Positions 42,671-52,089 of a stretch of DNA of 64,000 nucleotides are shown here, one piece after another (positions within the stretch are counted from its first letter, which is position 1; the number at the start of each line of letters is the position of its first letter). The DNA lies in contig NZ_JAIMIA010000014.1 in NCBI RefSeq assembly GCF_019966495.1, positions 1 through 64,000 of the forward strand, written 5' to 3'. Made by a program: the position numbers and the translations under genes. The stretch is from Tateyamaria pelophila (GTDB lineage: Bacteria > Pseudomonadota > Alphaproteobacteria > Rhodobacterales > Rhodobacteraceae). The notes under the pieces are model-generated. The model ran no database searches and was not told where the DNA came from. It saw nothing but the letters and a program-made list of their open reading frames with translations.

Positions 42671-43564
42671 TTAGGGTTTTTCTGTCTCTGCGGCCTGCGC
42701 CACGACAGTTTCGATCTGCTCCAACAGCTTTTCCACCAAGCGCAGTTTGGAACAATCCGCGCGCGTCAGAATGCCCAATGTCCGAGACGGCGCTTCCGCC
42801 CCCAACGATATTTTCCTGAGTTGCCGGAATATCGGATCAGGCACGCAGATATTTGGGCCAACAGAGACGCCCAGATTATGCGCCACCATGCTGGCGAGGT
42901 TTTCAAGCGAACCCATTTCCATGGCATCATTCACCTTCACCTTTTGCGTGGACAGCCATTCTTCGGCCAGCATGCCGACGGACGCCTGACGGGTATGACG
43001 AATATACGGCATCGTCGCGAGGATTTTGCGCGGGTCCGTTTCCATCACCTCACGCGCGGTTAGCAAAACAAGTTCTTCCTCGAAAAACGGTGTCCAGTTC
43101 AGATTGTCCTGCACCCGCAGCGGTTCGCTCATGACGGCGGCGTCCAGAACCCCCTGTTCCACAAGCTCAAGCAATCTCGGCGAAAGCTCGGGGACGATGC
43201 GGATGTGCAGATCAGGATACAATTGAAGCAACCGCTTGGAAGCTTTCGGTATCAATCCGTGGATGGTCGAAGGAACGGCCCCAAGGATAAGCTCACCGAT
43301 CATGCGAGGATCACCCGTCAGATCGTCAAGAATGGTATCATAGGCAAACACGACCGCTTTCGCTTTTGGGACGAATGCCCTGCCAAGCTGGTTCAGGCGT
43401 GGCGTTTTTTCCGACCGGTCAAACAGCTTGACGCCCAACGAGTCTTCCAGCCGCTTCATCTGTTGCCCGACGGCGGCGTGTGTCACGCACACCGTTTCAG
43501 CGGCAGCACTGAAGCTGCCACTTTCCGAGATCGCGATCAGAGTCTTGAAGAGCGAGATCGTCAT
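42671..43564 (-). CDS. LysR-family transcriptional regulator
   Basis: This 297-residue regulator has the LysR winged helix (1-60: LFKTLIAISESGSFSAAAETV, then AVGQQMKRLEDSLGVKLFDR). The effector-binding domain (about 88-297) includes GELILGAVPSTIHGLIP. It is divergent from the tctCAB transporter genes, with a 458-base gap, and co-directional with the 2-hydroxyacid dehydrogenase. It therefore probably controls one or both in response to the transported acid. Confidence 0.9.
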   Translation of the reverse strand: MTISLFKTLIAISESGSFSAAAETVCVTHAAVGQQMKRLEDSLGVKLFDRSEKTPRLNQLGRAFVPKAKAVVFAYDTILDDLTGDPRMIGELILGAVPSTIHGLIPKASKRLLQLYPDLHIRIVPELSPRLLELVEQGVLDAAVMSEPLRVQDNLNWTPFFEEELVLLTAREVMETDPRKILATMPYIRHTRQASVGMLAEEWLSTQKVKVNDAMEMGSLENLASMVAHNLGVSVGPNICVPDPIFRQLRKISLGAEAPSRTLGILTRADCSKLRLVEKLLEQIETVVAQAAETEKP

Positions 43565-43675
43565 ACGGGCTTAGATACGGATTGCAGTTGAAGCATTGTC
43601 GGCCAAAGTAAACACAAGCTTTACGAAGGGTCAAAAAAATATGACTCGCGTGAAGGAAATTTTAAGATCAAAAAA

Positions 43676-43977
43676 ATGGTGGCACACGCCCCAACCCGAA
43701 AGGCCTTCCTGATGATCATCGACAACGGGCCCTACGGCTCCACCGGCGATCAACCGACCTACGCGGACAAAAGAAATGTACGGGAAGCCGTCGCGGCGGC
43801 CTGCGGCCGTGAGAGTTTCGTGACGGTGACACCGGCAGGGTTCCGCACGTGGCCATTGACAGCAAGAAGATGACTGTGATCGTTTTGAAATGCGACAGTG
43901 GCAATATCAAACTGCCCTTCATCACAATGGACCCCGTCGTCATCAAGGACAGGTTCACGAAGGCTGTACGGGCCTGA
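43676..43977 (+). pseudogene. Possible frameshifted small gene before tctC
   Basis: Two adjoining frames each look protein-like. The first runs from about 43676 and includes MIIDNGPYGSTGDQPTYADK and VREAVAAACGRESFVTVTPAG, then stops at 43873. The second, in another frame, carries VAIDSKKMTVIVLKCDSGN and LPFITMDPVVIKDRFTKAVRA, ending at 43977. A single indel near 43845-43860 would join them into one protein of about 85-100 residues. Alternatively the second frame (ATG at 43870, 35 residues) is a separate small gene. I do not recognise the family, and chance cannot be excluded. Confidence 0.3.
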
Positions 43978-44022
43978 CACGGCCCGGACAGACGCGACAT
44001 ACCAGCATTAGGGAGGAACAAC

Positions 44023-44976
44023 ATGCTGAGACGATCAATCCTGAAAATAGGGGCCGCCTTTGCGCTTGCCGCGACATTCGGCACCGTTGCACAGGCCGAA
44101 CTCGACGGCCCGGTAAACTACATCATTCCCTTCGGACCCGGCGGTGAATCCGATATCTCTGCCCGGCTGCAACAGCCCTATTTCAAAGACAAGTTTGGCG
44201 AGGATCTGGTGGTTTCCTATCAGCCGGGCGGCGGCGGTGCCGTGGGCTGGGCGTCGCTCAACGGGTTGAACGGCAACGGACAGACCATCATGGGTGTGAA
44301 CCTGCCGCATATCATCATCCAGCCAGCACAAAAGGCAGTTGGGTTCACCACAGAGGATCTGAACACCTTCTACATGTTCCACTTCACGCCCGATGCTATC
44401 GTCGTAGCAGCAGACAGCCCCTATGAGACGCTTGCCGATCTGGTGGATGATGCCAAGGCGAACCCCGGTCAGGTGACCATGTCGGGATCCGGCAAGGCCA
44501 GCGCAAACCACCTGGCGCAGATAAAATTCGACAAGATGACCGGTGCGCGCACAACCTATGTTCCGTTCAAGGGAACGGGTGCATCCGTGACCGCGCTGCT
44601 TGGCAATCAGGTCAAGGCGCAGTGGGGCTACACCACGGTCGGTGCCACTCAGGGCGAAGCTGTGCGGTTGCTGGCCGTAGCCATGGAGGAACGCCACCCG
44701 CTCTTCCCGGATGTGCCGACTTTCAAGGAACTCGGCTATGACATGGTGGGCGGCGCATATCGCGGTATCGCTCTGCCAAACACCGCCAGTGCGGAAACCA
44801 CCAAAATGTGGTCCGACATGATAGGCGAAATCAATGCAGACCCAGCGTTCCGGCAAAAGATGTTGGACGGCGGATTTGCCTTGCTGGACGTCAACGCCGA
44901 CGACATGGATGATTTCATCGCCGCCCGCACCGAAGAGTATCTGGCAGATGCCCGCGAAGCCGGTCTGATCAACTAA
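44023..44976 (+). CDS. tctC: TTT transporter solute-binding protein, TctC/Bug family
   Basis: This 317-residue periplasmic protein has a signal peptide (MLRRSILKIGAAFALAATFG, ending near VAQA) and Bug-family markers: NYIIPFGPGGESDISARL in the first domain, VSYQPGGGGAVGW, and YVPFKGTGASVTALLGNQV. It captures a carboxylate for TctAB. AGGGAGGA precedes the ATG. It is the first gene of tctC-tctA-tctB. The substrate could be a hydroxy- or dicarboxylate, given the flanking 2-hydroxyacid dehydrogenases. Confidence 0.93.
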   Translation: MLRRSILKIGAAFALAATFGTVAQAELDGPVNYIIPFGPGGESDISARLQQPYFKDKFGEDLVVSYQPGGGGAVGWASLNGLNGNGQTIMGVNLPHIIIQPAQKAVGFTTEDLNTFYMFHFTPDAIVVAADSPYETLADLVDDAKANPGQVTMSGSGKASANHLAQIKFDKMTGARTTYVPFKGTGASVTALLGNQVKAQWGYTTVGATQGEAVRLLAVAMEERHPLFPDVPTFKELGYDMVGGAYRGIALPNTASAETTKMWSDMIGEINADPAFRQKMLDGGFALLDVNADDMDDFIAARTEEYLADAREAGLIN

Positions 44977-45008
44977 AAGTCAGCGGTTAACCCAGGGAAG
45001 GGATGACA

Positions 45009-46514
45009 ATGGAGTTCGGTCATTTTTTGTCGGCCCTCACGCCGCTCAACCTGGGCTTGGCCCTGTTTGGGGTCATTGCGGGAACGGTCGTCGGATCAAT
45101 CCCCGGGTTAACCGCCACGATGGCACTGGCCGTGCTGGTGCCGATTACATTCAGCATGGAACCTGCCTCCGCGCTGATCCTGCTGGGCGCCATCTATACC
45201 GGTGCCATCTACGGCGGTGCATATTCCGCCATCCTGCTCAACACCCCCGGCACGCCGTCTGCGATTGCCACAACCTTTGATGGCTACCCCATGGCCAAAC
45301 GGGGCGATGGCGATCTGGCCGTCGCATTGGCCTGTTTTGCCTCGGTTTTCGGGGGCATGGTCGGGGCGATTGCGCTGCTCTTTCTGGCCCCGCCCTTGTC
45401 CAAGGTCGCATTGGCTTTCGGCCCGGTTGAATATTTCTGGCTCTCTGTCTTTGGCCTGTCGCTGATCGCATCGCTGTCGGATGGCAACCTGGCCAAAGGG
45501 TTGGCGGGCGGCGCGTTCGGCATGATCCTGTCCACCGTGGGCGTGGCCGAGATTTCGGCAGATATCCGGCTGACCTTTGGCAGTCAGGTTCTCATCGGCG
45601 GCTTTGGTGTGGTGGGCGCATTGATCGGGCTCTATTGCATCCCGGTGCTGATCGACCTGGTCGCCGTACCCGACCGGCACCTGAAGGTCGAAGACGACGT
45701 CAAATCCGTGCGTATCGGCGAAGCCTATCGCATCGCGATGAAGTCAAAATTCAATCTTGTGCGCTCCTCAGTGATTGGCACGGTGGTGGGGATCTTGCCC
45801 GGTGCCGGTGGGTCCGTCGCCGGACTTGTTGCCTATTCCGAGGCGAAACGGACAGCGAAACCCGGACAGAAATTCGGCGAAGGCGAACCAGATGGCATTC
45901 TGGCCACCGAGTCCGCGAACAACGCGACCGTGGGCGGCGGGTTCATCCCGACGCTCGTTCTGGGCATACCCGGAACGCCACCGGATGCAATTGTTCTGGG
46001 TGCCCTGCTCATTCAGGGGGTGCGCACCGGACCGTCGATGTTCTCGCAAAGCGGTTCCATCGTTTATACCTTCATCTACGGGCTGATCATCGCAACCATC
46101 CTGATGCTGCCTGCAGGCTTGCTGATTGGGCGCTATGCGTACAAATCCATCGTCTCGATCCCCAAGGCGGTGCTCGTCCCTGCCGTTGGTTTCATGACGA
46201 TCATCGGAACTTTCGCCATCCACAACAGCGTCTCGGACGTGTTCATCATGCTGTCGCTGGGTGTTTTTGGCTGGGTGGTCGCCCGCTTTGGCTTCAAAGC
46301 CTCACCGATTGTGCTGGGCCTCATTCTGGGCCCGATTGCAGAGCAGGGATTTGTTCAGGGCTGGACCATCGGTGCCGCAACGAACAACCTCTTAGGCATG
46401 TTCTTTGGCCGCCCCATTTCTCAGGGCATCCTGGCCTTCACGCTGATAACACTGTTCCTGCCGCTCTTTCTGGAGCGCAAACACCGCAAAACTGCGAGGA
46501 AGACCAACCAATGA
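45009..46514 (+). CDS. tctA: TTT transporter large permease, TctA family
   Basis: This roughly 501-residue membrane protein has 10-12 segments and the TctA duplicated motifs GTVVGSIPGLTATMALAVL (about 22-40) and YGGAYSAILLNTPGTPSAI in the first half, and GILPGAGGSVAGLVAYSEAK and GIPGTPPDAIVLGALL in the second. It is the cation-coupled carrier subunit. Two ATGs 6 bases apart follow an AGGGAAGGG site. The second, at 45009, has proper spacing and is used; 45003 is possible. It overlaps tctB by ATGA. Confidence 0.93.
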   Translation: MEFGHFLSALTPLNLGLALFGVIAGTVVGSIPGLTATMALAVLVPITFSMEPASALILLGAIYTGAIYGGAYSAILLNTPGTPSAIATTFDGYPMAKRGDGDLAVALACFASVFGGMVGAIALLFLAPPLSKVALAFGPVEYFWLSVFGLSLIASLSDGNLAKGLAGGAFGMILSTVGVAEISADIRLTFGSQVLIGGFGVVGALIGLYCIPVLIDLVAVPDRHLKVEDDVKSVRIGEAYRIAMKSKFNLVRSSVIGTVVGILPGAGGSVAGLVAYSEAKRTAKPGQKFGEGEPDGILATESANNATVGGGFIPTLVLGIPGTPPDAIVLGALLIQGVRTGPSMFSQSGSIVYTFIYGLIIATILMLPAGLLIGRYAYKSIVSIPKAVLVPAVGFMTIIGTFAIHNSVSDVFIMLSLGVFGWVVARFGFKASPIVLGLILGPIAEQGFVQGWTIGAATNNLLGMFFGRPISQGILAFTLITLFLPLFLERKHRKTARKTNQ

Positions 46515-46969
46515 TCAATGCGCCCGAAGCCAATTCGCAAGGTCAAATGGGATCTTTGCTCGTCTCTTTCTTCTTTGTCATCGCGGGTGTCGTGACCCTT
46601 TACGACACAACCGGGTACACGGATCGCGACAGCCAGGTTTTTCCACAAACCGTAGCGATCATCCTGATCATCACCGCCAGTATTTCCTTAGTTACGCGGT
46701 TCCTCAAACCCTCGGATGAGGGCGGGTTCGGCGATGGCGTCTGGTGGCGGCGTTGCCTGCTGATCGCAGCGATGTTTCTTGCCTGTTTTACAATGCCTTA
46801 CCTTGGGTTCCTCCCCGCCGGAGCGATAGCCTTTGCAGGCGGCTTGATTGCGGCGATGCATGATCGCTGGAGCGTCGGCACGGTCTTGCTCTATTGGGTT
46901 TCAGGGGCGGTAACGATGGTCGCTTTCTTTTCGCTGTTCAAATTCGTGCTGCTGGTGCCGCTGCCCTAA
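46511..46969 (+). CDS. tctB: TTT transporter small permease, TctB family
   Basis: This 152-residue protein has four hydrophobic segments and the TctB-like stretch YDTTGYTDRDSQVFPQ after the first one, matching the conserved loop that ends in a proline before segment two. It forms the membrane complex with TctA. The start at 46511 overlaps the tctA stop by 4 bases. It is followed after 66 bases by the FMN dehydrogenase. Confidence 0.9.
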   Translation: MINAPEANSQGQMGSLLVSFFFVIAGVVTLYDTTGYTDRDSQVFPQTVAIILIITASISLVTRFLKPSDEGGFGDGVWWRRCLLIAAMFLACFTMPYLGFLPAGAIAFAGGLIAAMHDRWSVGTVLLYWVSGAVTMVAFFSLFKFVLLVPLP

Positions 46970-47035
46970 AACGCGCTTCTCCAACACCCTCCAGACGTCT
47001 CCAACGGGGCGCTTCTTCGGCAAAGGCCTCAGACC

Positions 47036-48166
47036 ATGATTTTCGACAACACCATACACGCGTTCGAAGATGCTCGCCGGATCGCGCGTCGGCGGCTTCC
47101 CTGGATGGTGTTCGACTATATCGACGGCGCGGCCGGGACGGAATATGCCGAGCGGCTCAATCGCGACTTGCTCCGCGCCCTTTGGTTGCAGCCGCGGATT
47201 CTGAAGAATGTACAGCACCGCAATATCACGACGCCCTTGTTCGGCAAGCAGGCCGGTTTGCCCTTCGGGATCGCACCGATGGGCATGTGCAACCTGTCGT
47301 CTCCCAAGGCGGATATCTTGCTGGCCGGGTTGGCGGCGAAACACAAGATCCCCGTCGGTGTCTCGACGGTCGCCTCCACGTCGCTGGAACGAATGATCGA
47401 ATTGTCACAAGGCCACGCCTGGTTCCAACTTTATCTCAGCGGAGCCATGGAAGGATCGAACCGGCTTGTGGCGCGCGCCAAAGCCTCCGGCTATGAGACC
47501 CTTGTACTGACTGTCGACGTCCCCGAAGTCGGCCGCCGTCCGCGCGAGCTGCGGCGCGGGTTCAAGATGCCGTTCCGCATCGGCCCACGGCAATTCATAG
47601 ACTTTGCCTGCCATCCTCTGTGGTCCATTCCGCAGGTCATGATGGGCAAGCCCGAAATGGCAAATTTCGGCGGCGAACATGGCGAATTCGACCGCACCGA
47701 AAGCCGGGCGGCGGCCACTTGGGACACGCTGGCCCAAATACGTGACGACTGGAAAGGCAACCTCGTCGTCAAAGGGGTCGTCAGTGTCGAAGATGCGAAA
47801 CGCCTGCATACCGCCGGGGTCGACGCCATTCAGGTCTCGAGCCACGGAGGGCGTCAATTGGACGGTGCAAAGCCCGCGATCCTCGCGTTGCGCGACATCC
47901 GCGCCGCCGTGGGTCCGGACATGACACTGTTCTATGACAGCGGTATTCGAAGCGGTGAAGATATCGTCAAAGCCTATGCCATGGGTGCAAATTTCGTGTT
48001 CCTCGGGCGGCCGTTTTCCTTTGCCATCGCGGCCGGTGGCGCACGGGGCCTGACGGAAATGACCGACCTGCTGGCGGATGAGGTCAGTATCACGCTGGCG
48101 CAGCTTGGTCTGGACGATATCAATGACATCACATCGGATGTCCTGGCCCCGAACCCGAATATCTGA
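47036..48166 (+). CDS. FMN-dependent alpha-hydroxy acid dehydrogenase (LldD family)
   Basis: This 376-residue TIM-barrel enzyme oxidises L-2-hydroxyacids. It has FGIAPMGMCNL (FMN pocket), VSTVASTSLE, QLYL, TVDVPEVGRRPRELR, VVKGV and the active-site base in SSHGGRQLDGAKPA. The final YDSGIRSGEDIVKAYAMGA binds the FMN phosphate. It is like L-lactate dehydrogenase or glycolate/mandelate oxidases. Its closeness to tctCAB suggests that the imported substrate is, or is converted to, an L-2-hydroxyacid. Confidence 0.92.
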   Translation: MIFDNTIHAFEDARRIARRRLPWMVFDYIDGAAGTEYAERLNRDLLRALWLQPRILKNVQHRNITTPLFGKQAGLPFGIAPMGMCNLSSPKADILLAGLAAKHKIPVGVSTVASTSLERMIELSQGHAWFQLYLSGAMEGSNRLVARAKASGYETLVLTVDVPEVGRRPRELRRGFKMPFRIGPRQFIDFACHPLWSIPQVMMGKPEMANFGGEHGEFDRTESRAAATWDTLAQIRDDWKGNLVVKGVVSVEDAKRLHTAGVDAIQVSSHGGRQLDGAKPAILALRDIRAAVGPDMTLFYDSGIRSGEDIVKAYAMGANFVFLGRPFSFAIAAGGARGLTEMTDLLADEVSITLAQLGLDDINDITSDVLAPNPNI

Positions 48167-48206
48167 TTGCCATCGGAAAACATCTCCAGGCCCGGCGCAT
48201 GACCGT

Positions 48207-49502
48207 TTATGTGCCTGGACCGTCCACGATCCTTTGCAGTTCCCGCTTTACCAATGCAGGCACGAAGATAAAGCTGCCGTCCCGCAGGTAGCTCTTGGAG
48301 AGCAAGTCGTACACATCCCGCGACAGGATCACCGGAAGGTAGGCCGTGTGTTTCCGCGAGACGACCTGATGTTCGGTCTCCAGATCAGAAATGTCATACC
48401 CGACCACAAGATTTTCTTCGCGGGTCGACTGATATCCCAACAAGGCCAGCCGACGGTAAAACTCGGCACTATATTTCTCAGCGCCCTGATTGGATGCCCG
48501 AAAGAAAATCTGGCGGCCATCCGCAATCTCGATAATGCGCCGCAGCGTGATATCTGTAGGATCAGCGACCGTGACCCCCTCGTACTCGGCCTCGATCGTG
48601 CGCAAGCTGACCTCATCATTCGGAGAGGCCACTCTACCATCGATCGACGAGGTGACAAACTGGCTGCGTTGCTCCTTGTCGCCGACGATGACGATGCTTT
48701 TCTGGGCCCAGCCAACCTCTTTTTCGTATTCACGAATGCGCTGCACCGCGATTTCGACCCGGTGCGGCGCCGCATCGTATTCCTGCGGCCCCGGCAAAAA
48801 AAGGTGTTCGTCGACCACGGGAAACAGCATGTATTCGCCCGCATCCTGTGTATTGAACTGATCCAGAGCCCGCACGAATCCTTCGTCCCCGTCCGCACTG
48901 ATGAACTTGCCCCAAAGATTTGTGTAAAGCGGCCGCGACGAAGAGAGTGTCGGACCGATGGTCGGGTTATCGACCACAAGGCTCTTGGCGACCTGATCCC
49001 CGTCACCGGCAAACAGCAATGAAAAGCCGGATGGGAAATTGAACCGGCCGTTGCCCTCATCAATTGCCTTTCTCAGTTTTTCCTGAGCATCATAAACCCG
49101 GTCTTTCCAGTTGTTTTTATTGATCTTGCGCCACAACTGCCGAATTCCCGCCACGCCGAAGGCATAGATCAGAATATTCGGCAGATGGTACATCAGATGC
49201 TGTTTGCCAACTGGCTTGCCAACCAACCCCCAGACGTAATCCAGCGCCTTTGCCAACCGCTCGGGCAGCAAGAAAAATCCGGGCAGCACGCTGATCAGGT
49301 ATTCGCCGACCTCCGGAAATATCACGAGGACCGACGCGAAGAACAGGGTCAGCCAGCCAGCGACTCTGAGCATGAAACGCGCAAAGCTGGTGGTTTCCGG
49401 AAAGCTGTGAGTCAGAAACGGCTCGACCAGCTCGATATCCAGACGGTCACCAGCTCGGACTTTTTCAGCGATCCTGACCAATGCTGTCTTGGAAAGTGGC
49501 AC
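48207..49502 (-). CDS. Unknown membrane-anchored protein
   Basis: This 431-residue protein is not recognised. It has two or three membrane segments in the first third (about 40-70, 72-95 and perhaps 105-125) and a large soluble C-terminal part rich in alpha/beta patterns, with FLPGPQEYDAAPHRVEIAVQRIREYEKEVGW and SIVIVGDKEQRSQF. No signal peptide or known catalytic motif is visible. It converges with the FMN dehydrogenase and lies 206 bases downstream of prpE, with a strong inverted repeat between. Confidence 0.65.
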   Translation of the reverse strand: MPLSKTALVRIAEKVRAGDRLDIELVEPFLTHSFPETTSFARFMLRVAGWLTLFFASVLVIFPEVGEYLISVLPGFFLLPERLAKALDYVWGLVGKPVGKQHLMYHLPNILIYAFGVAGIRQLWRKINKNNWKDRVYDAQEKLRKAIDEGNGRFNFPSGFSLLFAGDGDQVAKSLVVDNPTIGPTLSSSRPLYTNLWGKFISADGDEGFVRALDQFNTQDAGEYMLFPVVDEHLFLPGPQEYDAAPHRVEIAVQRIREYEKEVGWAQKSIVIVGDKEQRSQFVTSSIDGRVASPNDEVSLRTIEAEYEGVTVADPTDITLRRIIEIADGRQIFFRASNQGAEKYSAEFYRRLALLGYQSTREENLVVGYDISDLETEHQVVSRKHTAYLPVILSRDVYDLLSKSYLRDGSFIFVPALVKRELQRIVDGPGT

Positions 49503-49616
49503 GTATCTGAAACCTTAATTCTCTGTCCCACCCACCTAAAACGACGAGCAGGCTGCCGCCAAGCTGCCAATGAAAGGCCGATGGATCAAGCAAATTTGCG
49601 TGCGATACGGTGAATG

Positions 49617-49643
49617 CGCATGCCAATCTTCACCTGGCATGCG
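49617..49643. repeat. Perfect inverted repeat downstream of prpE
   Basis: CGCATGCCA (49617-49625) and TGGCATGCG (49635-49643) form a perfect 9-base-pair stem with a 9-base loop. It lies 66 bases after the prpE stop and 115 bases before the next leftward gene, so it may be a terminator or an operator; no U-run follows. Confidence 0.5.
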
Positions 49644-49708
49644 TGATCTTGTGCAGAAAAGTGACATAAAAACGGCCACATATCCGGTTTGCCGACGCGA
49701 GAAAGCGC

Positions 49709-51598
49709 TTAGCCCTTGGCGTAGCCCAGCGCTTGCAAGGCAAGCTTGATCTCATCCAAGATTGCCGGGTCGTCGATGGTGGCAGGCATCTTGAACGCTT
49801 CGTTATCGGCAATCTTGACGACCGTAGCGCGCAATATCTTGCCCGATCGGGTCTTGGGCAACCGGTCCACGACCATTGCCTGTTTGAAGGCCGCCACAGG
49901 CCCGATCTGATCCCGCACGCGCTTCACGCATTCTTTGACGATCTCTTCATGCGGGCGGTTTACGCCCTTCGTCAGACACAAAAGACCGACAGGAGCCTGG
50001 CCCTTGAGCGCGTCGCTGACCCCGATGACCGCACATTCCGCCACGTCCGGATGACCGGCCAGAACCTCTTCCATCGCGCCCGTGCTCAGGCGATGGCCGG
50101 CCACGTTGATCACGTCATCGGTCCGGGCCATGATATACAAATAGCCGTCCTCGTCCATCATGCCCGCATCGCCCGTCTCGTAGTAGCCGGGGAAAGCGTG
50201 CAAATAGGACTTCTTGTACCGATCATGCGCATTCCACAGCGTCGGCAAGGTGCCCGGCGGCAGTGGCAGCTTGATCGCAATCGCGCCCAACTCGCCCGGC
50301 GCGACGGGGTGCCCTGCCTCGTCCAGGATTTGCACGTCATAACCCGGCATTGCGACGGTCGGAGAGCCGATTTTCACCGGCAAGGCCTCGAGGCCCGCAG
50401 GGTTGCCCGCAATGGTAAAGCCGGTTTCCGTCTGCCACCAGTGATCGTAAACCGGAACACCCAACACCTCTTGCGCCCACACGATGGTGTCGGGATCCGC
50501 GCGCTCCCCCGCAAGATAGAGCGCCCGCAATCCGCTCAGGTCATATTTTTGCCGCTCCAGTCCCTTGGGGTCTTCGCGTTTGACCGCCCTGATCGCCGTG
50601 GGGGCCGTAAAGAAACTTTTGACGTCATGTTCTTCGATGACACGCCAGAACGTACCGGCATCGGGGGTGCCGACGGGCTTGCCCTCGAACACGATCGTTG
50701 TGTTGCCATGCACCAGTGGCGCGTAGCAGATGTAGGAGTGCCCCACGACCCAGCCGACATCGGACGCGGCCCAGAACACCTCGCCCGGCTCAACCTGATA
50801 GATGTTTTTCATGGTCCAGTTGAGGGCAACCAAATGACCGCCCGTGTGCCGGACGACCCCCTTGGGCGCACCGGTGGTTCCGGAAGTGTAAAGGATGTAG
50901 GCAGGATGGTTCCCTGCGACAGGCACGCACGCCGCTGGTGTCACACCCTCTTGGCATTCGTGCCAATCGACATCTAGCGCGGTCAGGTCACACGGGTTTT
51001 GCTCGCGTTGCAGAATGACGCAGAACTCGGGTTTATGGTCGGCCATCTCAATGGCCCCCTCAAGAAGGGGTTTATACGCAACGATGCGGCCCGGCTCCAA
51101 CCCGCAAGACGCCGCGATGATGGCCTTGGGCGTGCAATCGTCGATACGAACCGCCAGCTCATGTGCAGCAAAGCCGCCAAACACCACGGAATGCACCGCA
51201 CCCAGACGGCTACAGGCGAGCATCGCAACCAACGCCTCGGTCACCATCGGCATGTAAATGATAACGCGGTCCCCAAGGGTCACACCGCGCGCGGCCAATG
51301 CCCCGGCTAGCGAAGCGACTTGATCCTGGAGTTCTGCATAGGTGGTTTTTGACTGCGTGCCGGTGATGGGGCTATCGTAAATGATCGCCACCTGATCACC
51401 GCGACCGGCCTCCACATGCCGGTCCACCGCGTTCCAGCAGGTGTTGACCTTTGCATCGGCGAACCATTCGTACAAGCCGTCGCCGTGATCGAACAAGGCC
51501 TTTTGAGGCGCCTCAAACCAGTCAATCGCTTCGGCTTGCTTTAGCCAATACGCCTCTGGATCAGCCTTCCAGCGATCATATTCCGCGCGATACCCCAT
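49709..51598 (-). CDS. prpE: Propionyl-CoA synthetase
   Basis: This 629-residue AMP-forming ligase has the ACS-type N-terminus (MGYRAEYDRWKADPEAYWLKQ), FGGFAAHELAVRIDD, the nucleotide loop YILYTSGTTGAPKGVVR, the motif DHWWQTETGF and the C-terminal lysine site PKTRSGKILR. Its length and the opening ...EAIDWFEAP are typical of PrpE rather than Acs. It activates propionate (or acetate) to acyl-CoA. The start at 51598 follows GGAGGAACGAACTC. It may feed the methylcitrate or methylmalonyl pathway from DMSP or branched-chain degradation. Confidence 0.93.
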   Translation of the reverse strand: MGYRAEYDRWKADPEAYWLKQAEAIDWFEAPQKALFDHGDGLYEWFADAKVNTCWNAVDRHVEAGRGDQVAIIYDSPITGTQSKTTYAELQDQVASLAGALAARGVTLGDRVIIYMPMVTEALVAMLACSRLGAVHSVVFGGFAAHELAVRIDDCTPKAIIAASCGLEPGRIVAYKPLLEGAIEMADHKPEFCVILQREQNPCDLTALDVDWHECQEGVTPAACVPVAGNHPAYILYTSGTTGAPKGVVRHTGGHLVALNWTMKNIYQVEPGEVFWAASDVGWVVGHSYICYAPLVHGNTTIVFEGKPVGTPDAGTFWRVIEEHDVKSFFTAPTAIRAVKREDPKGLERQKYDLSGLRALYLAGERADPDTIVWAQEVLGVPVYDHWWQTETGFTIAGNPAGLEALPVKIGSPTVAMPGYDVQILDEAGHPVAPGELGAIAIKLPLPPGTLPTLWNAHDRYKKSYLHAFPGYYETGDAGMMDEDGYLYIMARTDDVINVAGHRLSTGAMEEVLAGHPDVAECAVIGVSDALKGQAPVGLLCLTKGVNRPHEEIVKECVKRVRDQIGPVAAFKQAMVVDRLPKTRSGKILRATVVKIADNEAFKMPATIDDPAILDEIKLALQALGYAKG

Positions 51599-51725
51599 GA
51601 GTTCGTTCCTCCACCTTTTCGATCTCACAAAGGGTTACGCCCGGGCAAGGGCCCGGGGCAAGAGGTGTGAGCGCAATCAGTGACGGAATAGCGCCATTTA
51701 GTGAAATGACGCGTGCTTTGGTCTG

Positions 51726-51980
51726 TTAGCGGTCCCCCTCCGAGCGGGCATCGCGAATGGCTCCGGCGCAGTCCTCGTCGTCGGTCGCAGAGCAGTCAAC
51801 GAAACGTGCACCTACTTTAATGGTGCGGATCGAATATGTTGAGCCGTCCGCGCGCTCCAACTCGCGTGTGACCGAACTATAGGTCTCGTCGTTATAGACA
51901 AATGTACCTTCCGTTTCGCTGATCGTTTTCGCCCATGCGGAAAGCGGAAGCGCCATCAGAAATACTGCGATAAATCTCAT
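51726..51980 (-). CDS. Small exported protein, paralogue A
   Basis: This 84-residue protein has a signal peptide (MRFIAVFLMALPLSAWA, cleavage before K18) and a small mature domain with EGTFVYN, a TRE motif and two cysteines in CSATDDEDC (about 64-72), which probably form a disulfide. It is a paralogue of the next gene (same length, shared EGTFVYN, TRE, CSATDD-DC, AIRD). It lacks the lipobox cysteine and so should be free in the periplasm. The function is unknown. Confidence 0.75.
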   Translation of the reverse strand: MRFIAVFLMALPLSAWAKTISETEGTFVYNDETYSSVTRELERADGSTYSIRTIKVGARFVDCSATDDEDCAGAIRDARSEGDR

Positions 51981-52089
51981 CCAAACGTCTCCTGACTTTG
52001 ATGAATTGTTTCCCTATGAAGGATTTTCAGGTCCTACCATCGAGTGTTAAACCAAAATAATCGCGAACTTGGTTGCTCGCAACAGTTCC

